Origin: an uncultured cyanobacterium
Lineage (GTDB): Bacteria > Cyanobacteriota > Cyanobacteriia > Pseudanabaenales > Pseudanabaenaceae
DNA length: 14,311 nucleotides
Assembly (NCBI GenBank): GCA_903819605.1
Contig: CAIJEA010000292.1
Span: 1 to 14,311 of the forward strand
Direction: 5' to 3'
Part shown: positions 1 through 7,400 of the stretch, one piece after another
Numbering within the stretch: position 1 is the stretch's first letter
Layout of the letters: each line of letters opens with the position of its first letter
Made by a program: the position numbers and the translations under genes
The notes under the pieces: model-generated
What the model was told of the DNA's origin: nothing
Databases searched by the model: none
What the model saw: only the letters and a program-made list of their open reading frames with translations

Positions 1-3000
1 AGACTATGAGAAGCCTTGAGGATAGAAGCGAGATCTAATGCTTCTAAAATACTCGTACTACCTGTAGAAGCCTTACTGGTATGTGAGGATGCTGTAAAGA
101 TTGTTTCAGTAGAACTCAGAGATTGTTGCTGTCTTTGAAGAATCTGGAACAGTAATTGTGGGTAGCGAGTTTCCAAATCCTCTACCTTTGCCTTTGCTCC
201 CCATCGACTATAGGCATAATAGGCATCGGTCATGTATGATTGGGCAATTTTTTCTTTACCCCATGCCAAATAGAATTTAGCTGCAAGTTCGCAGGCTACA
301 GCTTCTTCCTGTAGATAGCCATTTTCTTGGGCAATTTGGATAGCGCGATCGTAAAACTCAATTGCATTAGCCTTATTCTCTAACACTCTATAACGTTCTG
401 CTTCTACAAGATAAAACTTATGAAGATGATTCATCGGTGCATATTCAGCCCATCGCTGCAAGTTATCTTGATTGCTTGCTACCTTTTCGAGATAATGAGC
501 TTGCTCTGATTCAGAAACTGATGTATATAATTTTAAATAAATAAGAGAACTATAGAAGCAAGATAGCGGAATAGCATACATTCCTACCATACTATCAGCA
601 TAGGATTCTACTAATAAGGCATAATCTCTTGCCCGCTCGTATTGCTCAAACCAGTAACAGAGAACAGACTTATTATGGTAGAGATAGTAGATTGCAGACC
701 GCAAGTTTGACTTTTGCAGTACTGGCAGTGCTTGCATTTCCACAAAAATTTCTCCCTCTAATTGACAAGGATTGACGGAATGTCCAAGCAAATTGAGTAC
801 AGTTTGATGAAAAATCAGGTTGAAATTGAGTACATGCTGTTGTTTAAGCTGCAAGAGTCCCTGCCGATAAGTTTCCATCTCTAGGGCTAAAGATTGTAAC
901 TCGTGCCCAGCAAAGTAAGCATAGGCACAGTACATCTGACCGCTTAAAGCTGCATCCTCTAAATCCCCAGCATCCAAACCAGCTTGATAGGCTTCTTGAA
1001 GGAAAGGTAATTGTCGGCTGAGCGCTTCCTTCCAATGACTAATGTAGCTATGCACGATAAAATAAGCGCGACATTTATGAGCCTTTTCCTGAAAGTAATC
1101 AAAAATATTTAACGCTAGCTGTCCAAATTCATAACCTGCCTCCAGATCGCCGACTATTCCGCATAGCAACAGTCCATAGTCAGCATAGGAAAAGGTGGAA
1201 ATAGAACTGTTACCATCAGCAATACATAAATTAATTTGCTTTGTAATCAGCATTGGTAAGAGCGCTGGCACTGATTGATAAGCAGGTGCAATCATCACGC
1301 TTAAGATTCTCATTGCCGCAAGCTTAATGGGGTCTTGCATGACTGGTAGATCTATTAGTCCAGCGATCGCTCGATCTTTCCATTCTAAATGAGTCGCGTC
1401 TAATGCTTGTCTAATATGCTCAGGGTTTGGCTGTGCGGGAATCTCCACCTCTAATAATTTAAGTAATTGAATCCCTATCTCAATTGATTCGAGTAGTTTT
1501 CCCTGCGCTCTAGCGGCTAGCATCTGAATTTCATAAATTCGGATCTTATCGATTAAATGATCTACGTGGGATAAAAAGATCGCAGAGAGTTGTTCCATCT
1601 GCTCATAGTTTGTACCTAAATAAGCTGATTCAGCAGCTAACTCATAGACAGATTTAGTTAGATCGTACTGAGAATACCAACTGTCCTGCGGGAGTAGTAG
1701 AATAATCGTTTTTAAGTACTTAATCGCGACACCATACGCAGTTGAAGATTGTGCTTTGCGAGCGGCGATCAAATTTAACTGGATTAGTTGGTTACGCTCC
1801 GTTTCTTCAGTAATTAAGCCCTTGCCCATATTCAATTGATTGACAATCGCAAAAATATTCTCTTCTCTTTCGATATTTGAGCTGTTAACAAGGAGCAGTT
1901 GACCAATTTGTAAATGGGTTGCGCGTTTCTGCTCTTCTGGAATCATGGAATAAGCAGCTTGCTGAACGCGATCGTGTAAGAACTTATAGGTAACTTTAGT
2001 AGCGGATTGGGCAATTGAGGTGGAATCAGATTGCGTAAAAAATGCGTAGACATCAGAAATTGGTAAAATCAATCCCTCTTGTAAGGCAATCCACAATGTT
2101 GAAGCGACTTGTTCGGGAGATTCTTTACTGACAACTGACAATGTTTGCAAATCAAAATTTGCGCCAATACAAGCTGCTAACTTCAGCATTTCCTGAGTTT
2201 GGTTTGGTAACCGTTGCAACTGTAATGTCATAAACTTAACGACATCGTCAGTAATTGCTAAAGATCTAACTTGAGCAATATGACATTGCCAATATCGCAA
2301 TGAACTCTCAAATACAATTAGCCCGTCTTCATATAATGATTTGAGAAATTGGATGGCAAAGAAAGGATTGCCTTTAGTTTTTTGGTATAAGAGTTCGGTT
2401 AGAGGTTGAGCAAGTTGGCGATCGCAATTTAATGTATCTGCAACCAGTTGATTCGTATCTTCTAGGCTTAGAGGTTTCATACTAATCCTATTAACCGTCG
2501 CGCCGTTTTTTTGAATCGCATCTACCGTTAAAGAAACTGGATGAGCCGCCGATACCTCATTATCACGATAAGCACCAATTACTAACAAGTACCCAGTGTC
2601 CTGCATCAATAAATCTAACAATTTTAGCGAAGCTGAATCAGCCCACTGCAAATCATCTAAGAACAATACCAATGGGTGCTCTGGATTAGTGAATACCTGC
2701 ACAAACCTTTGCATTGACAGATTAAAGCGATTCTCTGAGGCAATTCCTGATAATTCTGGAACCAGGGGTTGCTGACCTATAATTTGCTCCAGTTCAGGAA
2801 TTACTTCGATCAAAACTCTTCCATTTTCACCAACTGCTTCTAGAATTTTGGCTTTCCATTTTTGTAGCTGCGAATCAGACTCTGAGAGAAGTTGCGTCAT
2901 CAAATCGCGAAATGCTTGAACAAAAGCAGAAAAGGGAATATTTCGCTGAAATTGATCATACTTTCCTTTAATAAAGTTACCGCGCTGTCGCACAATTGGC

Positions 3001-4043
3001 TTATGAACTTCATTGACTACTGCTGTTTTGCCAATACCAGAGAAGCCAGCAATTAACATAAGTTCCGTTGTCCCATTGCTAACTCGGTCAAAGGCATTCA
3101 GGAGCATTTCAACTTCTATTTGACGACCATAAAGCTTTTCAGGGATCAAAAAGCGATCGCTAATATCTCTCTCCCCTAGCTGAAAAAGCTCAATAGTTTC
3201 TGTTCTTTCCAATTGTTCCAGACAAATCTCTAAATCATGCTTAATACCCAAAGCCGTCTGATAACGATCTTCGGCATTTTTTGCCATTAACTTATTGATA
3301 ATTTCCGATAAAGTTAACGGAATATCGACATTGATTTGATGGACTGGGATTGGGCTTTTAGCTAAATGGCAATGTACTAATTCCAGTGGGTCATTGGATT
3401 CAAAAGGTAATTTTTTAGTTAGTAATTCGTAAAAGGTGATACCTAGGGAATAAAAGTCACTCCGATAGTCGATCGCCCGATTCATTCGTCCTGTTTGCTC
3501 TGGAGAGAGATAAGCGAGAGTTCCTTCTAAGCTATTGATATTTTGAATTTCTATAGTTTCTCTTGGTAGCAGAGAGGCAATACTGAAATCAATAAGTTTG
3601 ACTTGCTTAGTTTCAGGATTAACTAAAATATTGGCAGGTTTAATGTCTTTATGGATAACTTTATTGATATGGAGAGTGTCTAAAATATCGGCGAGGGTAA
3701 TCGCAATCTGCAAAAAATTCCTCAAGGATATTTCTCGTAGTCCCTTAATCGCCCATTCCTTAAGAGAAATCCCTCCAAAATCTTCCATGATTAAGGCATA
3801 GCTATTGTTATAGGGTTCTAGACTGTAGGTCTTGATGATGCTGGGAGAGCTTATAGAATTAGCGATCGCATATTGATTGCAGAACTGGGCTAGTTCATTG
3901 AAGCTAGGGAACTCATTACGTAATCGTTTTATAACTATAGGTTGCTGGTCAATCTCGCGAATGCCCCGATAAACTAAAGTTCTATGTCCTGCATAAAGTT
4001 GCTCAGTTATCCGATAACCCGATAAATTCGTAGCTATATCCAT
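1..4043 (-). CDS. HstK-type hybrid Ser/Thr protein kinase / ATPase / histidine kinase, N-terminal 1347 residues (partial)
   Basis: This is an uninterrupted reading frame running off the left edge; the visible part has no stop codon. The order is an N-terminal Ser/Thr kinase (about residues 10-275: VIK lysine K39, catalytic HKD at 131-133, KPAN, DFS in place of DFG at 152-154, SPEQ at 180-183). A STAND/AAA-type ATPase follows, with Walker A GFSGIGKT at 333-340 and Walker B FLDDLQWAD from 461. Then comes a long helical TPR-like region (about 700-1290) and a Ser/Thr-rich linker, and the window cuts it at the start of the expected GAF domain. By analogy with the complete paralogue to its right, the missing part should hold GAF and a histidine kinase. 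I see no signal peptide or membrane segment, so it is probably cytoplasmic. The start is the ATG at 4041-4043, which aligns exactly with the paralogue's N terminus. The family role (signal transduction) is known only generally; the input and target are unknown. The kinase is non-RD (HKD), which is probably normal for the family. Confidence 0.93.
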   Translation of the reverse strand, partial: MDIATNLSGYRITEQLYAGHRTLVYRGIREIDQQPIVIKRLRNEFPSFNELAQFCNQYAIANSISSPSIIKTYSLEPYNNSYALIMEDFGGISLKEWAIKGLREISLRNFLQIAITLADILDTLHINKVIHKDIKPANILVNPETKQVKLIDFSIASLLPRETIEIQNINSLEGTLAYLSPEQTGRMNRAIDYRSDFYSLGITFYELLTKKLPFESNDPLELVHCHLAKSPIPVHQINVDIPLTLSEIINKLMAKNAEDRYQTALGIKHDLEICLEQLERTETIELFQLGERDISDRFLIPEKLYGRQIEVEMLLNAFDRVSNGTTELMLIAGFSGIGKTAVVNEVHKPIVRQRGNFIKGKYDQFQRNIPFSAFVQAFRDLMTQLLSESDSQLQKWKAKILEAVGENGRVLIEVIPELEQIIGQQPLVPELSGIASENRFNLSMQRFVQVFTNPEHPLVLFLDDLQWADSASLKLLDLLMQDTGYLLVIGAYRDNEVSAAHPVSLTVDAIQKNGATVNRISMKPLSLEDTNQLVADTLNCDRQLAQPLTELLYQKTKGNPFFAIQFLKSLYEDGLIVFESSLRYWQCHIAQVRSLAITDDVVKFMTLQLQRLPNQTQEMLKLAACIGANFDLQTLSVVSKESPEQVASTLWIALQEGLILPISDVYAFFTQSDSTSIAQSATKVTYKFLHDRVQQAAYSMIPEEQKRATHLQIGQLLLVNSSNIEREENIFAIVNQLNMGKGLITEETERNQLIQLNLIAARKAQSSTAYGVAIKYLKTIILLLPQDSWYSQYDLTKSVYELAAESAYLGTNYEQMEQLSAIFLSHVDHLIDKIRIYEIQMLAARAQGKLLESIEIGIQLLKLLEVEIPAQPNPEHIRQALDATHLEWKDRAIAGLIDLPVMQDPIKLAAMRILSVMIAPAYQSVPALLPMLITKQINLCIADGNSSISTFSYADYGLLLCGIVGDLEAGYEFGQLALNIFDYFQEKAHKCRAYFIVHSYISHWKEALSRQLPFLQEAYQAGLDAGDLEDAALSGQMYCAYAYFAGHELQSLALEMETYRQGLLQLKQQHVLNFNLIFHQTVLNLLGHSVNPCQLEGEIFVEMQALPVLQKSNLRSAIYYLYHNKSVLCYWFEQYERARDYALLVESYADSMVGMYAIPLSCFYSSLIYLKLYTSVSESEQAHYLEKVASNQDNLQRWAEYAPMNHLHKFYLVEAERYRVLENKANAIEFYDRAIQIAQENGYLQEEAVACELAAKFYLAWGKEKIAQSYMTDAYYAYSRWGAKAKVEDLETRYPQLLFQILQRQQQSLSSTETIFTASSHTSKASTGSTSILEALDLASILKASHS

Positions 4044-4054
4044 ACTCTTACCAA

Positions 4055-4062
4055 TTCTCCTT
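4055..4062 (-). promoter_or_regulatory. Candidate Shine-Dalgarno for the left kinase gene
   Basis: Read on the minus strand this is AAGGAGAA, a strong anti-SD match. The GGAG core ends 13 nt before the ATG at 4043, which is longer than the ideal spacing of 5-9 nt. It supports the chosen start, but the spacing leaves doubt. Confidence 0.45.
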
Positions 4063-4097
4063 TTTATAGTTTGACGACTAGCCTAATTCTGAACATG

Positions 4098-4208
4098 TAT
4101 AGCTCCAAGTAAGTTAAGACATAAAACCCAGAAGAGAGTTGCGGCGCTTCACGCTGCAACTCTCTTCTGGGTTTTGCTTTTGTCCTAACATAACTGGCTA
4201 CTGCTATA
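4098..4208. repeat. Palindromic MITE-like element with a very strong hairpin core
   Basis: The core is a perfect 20-bp inverted repeat: 4123-4142 (AAAACCCAGAAGAGAGTTGC) pairs with 4156-4175. Inside it, a G-U pair and a GCG/CGC stem close a 5-nt loop at 4147-4151. Outside it, GTTAAGACA (4113-4121) faces TGTCCTAAC (4181-4189) with one mismatch, and the ends TATAGC (4098-4103) and GCTATA (4203-4208) are exact inverted copies. A whole unit that is palindromic from tip to core and encodes nothing fits a miniature inverted-repeat or interspersed palindromic repeat. I see no clear target-site duplication at its ends. Whether other copies exist in the genome cannot be seen here. Confidence 0.7.
4123..4180 (-). 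terminator. Possible factor-independent terminator, potentially bidirectional
   Basis: The hairpin has A4 at the foot of one arm and T4 at the foot of the other, so either strand ends in a GC-containing stem followed by U residues (plus strand: GGGTTTTGCTTTT). It lies between the stop codon of the right kinase gene (4496) and the start of the left one (4043), so it could stop readthrough from the former. Against a dedicated terminator role: it sits more than 300 nt past the stop, and the stem is far longer than needed and is part of a larger palindromic element. Confidence 0.4.
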
Positions 4209-4259
4209 TTCCAAATCAAAAATTGTTCTATATATTTAGGTCTTACTCAAAATGACGAA

Positions 4260-4285
4260 TAGGGACAATTCATGAATTGTCCCTA
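4260..4285. repeat. 26-bp perfect palindrome
   Basis: The half-site TAGGGACAATTCA is followed immediately by its exact reverse complement, giving 13 bp per arm with no spacer. This could be a dimeric protein-binding site, a small interspersed repeat or a cruciform-forming remnant. I recall the GGACAATTCATGAATTGTCC type as a common intergenic repeat in cyanobacteria, but I cannot verify that here. A 9-bp direct repeat TAGGTCTTA lies on either side (4237-4245 and 4318-4326). Confidence 0.7.
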
Positions 4286-4388
4286 AGATAAAATAAGGTG
4301 TTGTAGACGTTTATGTATAGGTCTTAATATTATCTAATTTTCACTTACTAAGTATAAATTTAGTCCTATTAAAAGTAAATACAAAGAT

Positions 4389-4464
4389 TAGCTGAACAAT
4401 AGCTAAACAATATTAGCCATAGCTGAAATCAACATGCAGTTAACACTAATGTTTTTTAGCTAAA
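4389..4464. repeat. Cluster of four TAGCTRAA short repeats
   Basis: TAGCTGAA or TAGCTAAA starts at 4389, 4400, 4420 and 4457. The first two belong to an 11-bp tandem unit, TAGCTRAACAA, about one helical turn apart. The last lies within the 12-bp palindrome TTTTAGCTAAAA (4454-4465). The cluster is just downstream of the right kinase gene's stop codon and 350-400 bp upstream of the left gene's start. It could be a regulatory site array or merely AT-rich low-complexity sequence. Confidence 0.4.
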
Positions 4465-4495
4465 ATTCTATAATTTCAATCGCGATCAAGTTTAG

Positions 4496-7400
4496 TTAGC
4501 GAATAGGTAAAGATATAACAAACTCAGTACCAGCACCTACCTCAGAGTTAACCGTAATAAAGCCTCGATGTTTTTCAACAATTATTTGCTGAGCGATCGC
4601 TAGACCTAAACCCGTACCCTTACCAACACCCTTTGTTGTAAACAAGTGGTCAAAGACATGTTGTCTCACCTCTTCAGACATGCCTGTACCGTTATCTACA
4701 ATACAAATCTCAACCGACTGTGCATCCGTGGAAGAAGTACGAATTGTAATACGATTGGGATTAGCCGCTATATCGTTATAACTTAGCCCTTGATTTGCTT
4801 CTTCGAGGGCATCGATCGCATTTGCTAGTAGGTTCATAAATACCTGATTAAGCTGTCCCGCAAAGCATTCCACTTGAGGTAAATCACCATACTCCTTAAC
4901 AACTTGAATTTCAGGGCGCTTGCTATCCCCTTTAAGACGATGCTTGAGAATCATAATTGTGCTGTCGATACCATCATGGATATTGCAAGCAACAGGGCGA
5001 TCGCTGTCGGCACGCGAGAAAGTTCTTAGGCTATTACTAATATCTCGAATCCGCTTTACTCCCTCACGCATAGAACCGACTAGTTTCGGCAAGTCTTCGC
5101 GAATATATTCCAGATCGATTGTTTGTATCTCTTCTTGGATATCTCTATCAGGATTAGGATATTTCTGTTGATATAGATCGAGCAAGCCAAAGATATCTTT
5201 GATGTGATCTAATGCTGGACGAATATTGCCACCGAGGAAGCCGACAGGATTATTAATTTCATGGGCGACACCAGCTACTAAATTCCCCAGAGCCGACATT
5301 TTTTCTCCTTGGATCATTTGAATCTGAGTTTGCTGGAGTTCTTGTAAAGCTTTCTCAAGTGCTTCAGATTTCTGTTGGCGTTCAGTTTCAAGCTGTTTAC
5401 GCTCAGTAATGTCTTGCATCATCGAGTAAATACCTACTGAATTACCATTCTCATCTAGTAATAAGGTATTAAACCACTCACAAACAATTACTCTGCCATC
5501 TTTTGTAATGTTCTCATTTACACTGCTATAACTTCCTTGTTCGTCGGACCACCCATTCGGTTTCATGAAGCCAGTTAACAATTCGGTAACGTAATCATGA
5601 TGCATTTCATGAACGAGCGTTAGAGTATGGCTATTTAGTATTTCGCTCGCAGAATAGCCAAAAATTCTTTCAGCAGCAGGATTCCAACTAATAATTTTAA
5701 GCTCGGAGTTCAATTCCATTATACCAAGGGGTGTTCTTTCAATCAAGAACATTAATTTTGATTGAAACCTCTCTAATTCTATAGCTGTTTTCTGAATGAT
5801 TTGAGTTTTTTCTTGCTCATCAGCATAGAGTTGAGCATTTTGCAAAGAAATAGCTGCTTGGGCACAGATGAGATTAAGTAATTCAACGCGATCGCTAGTA
5901 AACGCTCCTACAGTTAAGCTGTTTTCCAAATATAAAATCCCAATCAATTTACCTTGGTTGAGAATTGGATTACAGAGGATACTCTTGGGGCAATGGGTAA
6001 TAATATAGGGATCGTCGGATAGCGTGGGATGTGATGTTGCATCCCAAATCACCAACGGGTTGAGAGTATTTTTAACCTTGTTGAATAGAGACAATGGAAC
6101 CGCTTGACTTTCAGCAATGGGAATAGATTGCAGGATTTTCTCCTCCTGCCCGATTTGAGATAATGCCTCAATCATCCATTCATTCTCTTTTGCCATCAAC
6201 AATACACACTTGTCTGCCCCAGCATTTTCAGTCACCATATGCAACAAGGTCGAGAGTAATTTCTCTAGCTCAATCTCACTGGACAGACTTTGTGAAGCCC
6301 TGAGGATTGTGGAAAGATCCAAGGTTTCCGAAATGTTAGTACTACTTGTTGAAGCTTTACTTGTGTTAGAAGATAACGCAAAGATAGTTTCAGTTGTTGA
6401 AAAATACTGATGATCTTTCTGGAGAATTGGTGCTAAAAGTTCTGGATATCGCAGTTCCAAATCATCCACTTTAGCTTTAGCACCCCAATGAACATAACAA
6501 TAATAGGCAGCAGTCATATAGGATTGAGCTATTTTTTCTTTACCCCAATTCAAATAGAATTTAGCAGCAAGTTCGTTTGCAACAGCTTCATCATTAAAGA
6601 ATTGGTTTTCATGAGCAAGCTGAATGGCGCGATCGTAATGTTCTAAAGCCTCAGCCTTGTTCCCAATTACATAGCTATATTCTGCCTCCACCAAATAATA
6701 TTTATGCAAATAGTTCATGGGAGCATGAGTTGCCCATGATTGCATGAGAACTTGATTTGTTCTAACTTTCTGGAGCAGTAATTCGCGATCGCCTATATCC
6801 TGCTTAACCTGAGCTAGAGCCGCTAAGGATTGATAAAAATTGTGGGCACTTACCAAAAGCACACCAAATGCCCCGTCAGCATAATTCTCCGCTTCAGTAG
6901 CATAGAGCCAAGCATCTACCTCATTTTCTAGTATGTAGGCTAATAGAGATTTAGCTAGATAGAGCGCAAATAGGGACTGATGATTATGTGTATCCTGAAA
7001 ATGTTGTAGGCTGATCTCTTCATTAAAAGCTTCCCCGATCAAGATGTTAGAATCCTGAGCTTTACCTTGGAGATTCTGAATTAATTGTTGCCATATCTGC
7101 GTATAGTCAAGACAATGCTTTTGTTGGAATTGGATCAGTAAATCAGTATAACGTTCCTGCTGAGAGCTTATTGTTTCTAACAGTTCACCTACTAAGACTT
7201 CATGGGCACAATCAGCCATGATGCAGTAGCTAGTATATTCGATATCACCTACTTCCAATCCACTCCGAATGGATTCCTGCAAAAGCGATATCGTAGCACG
7301 TCCTGCTTCCTTTCCAGCACAGACAAAGACTCCAAACAGCATCTCCACTTTAGTTTTCAAGTCTTTAGCATGATATTGTTCTAACAATTTGAGGGATAGT

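Larger units (their letters stand above)
4044..4495. other. Intergenic region between the two paralogous kinase genes
   Basis: These 452 bp lie between two minus-strand genes. They hold, from left to right: a short leader with an SD-like site for the left gene, a MITE-like palindromic element of about 111 bp (4098-4208), a 26-bp perfect palindrome (4260-4285) inside a 9-bp direct-repeat pair, and a cluster of four TAGCTRAA motifs (4389-4464). I see no open reading frame worth calling and no convincing sigma-70 -35/-10 pair. The amount of inverted-repeat structure suggests that the two genes are transcribed separately rather than as one operon, but that is inference. Confidence 0.8.

Noticed and set aside
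844..1035. Short minus-strand ORF inside the left kinase gene
   Set aside because: It lies in another frame of a continuous, paralogue-supported coding sequence and has no recognisable features; it is a shadow.
1..4043. Left kinase gene as a truncated pseudogene
   Set aside because: The frame stays open right to the window edge with no internal stop in the lines checked, and it breaks off only because the window does. The missing domains should be outside.
4098..4285. Possible CRISPR repeats or small RNA gene
   Set aside because: The inverted repeats are single, different from each other and not regularly spaced, and there are no cas genes or promoter evidence for an RNA.
4920..5171. Plus-strand ORF of 83 codons antisense to the histidine-kinase region, with similar short ones at 3598, 6210, 7202 and 9179
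   Set aside because: All are antisense to well-supported domains and show no motif or ribosome site; long frames opposite coding DNA are expected by chance.
5838..6273. GAF domain as a bilin-binding phytochrome or cyanobacteriochrome domain
   Set aside because: I do not see the expected chromophore-binding Cys-His context; the sequence looks like the ordinary non-photosensory GAF of this hybrid kinase family.
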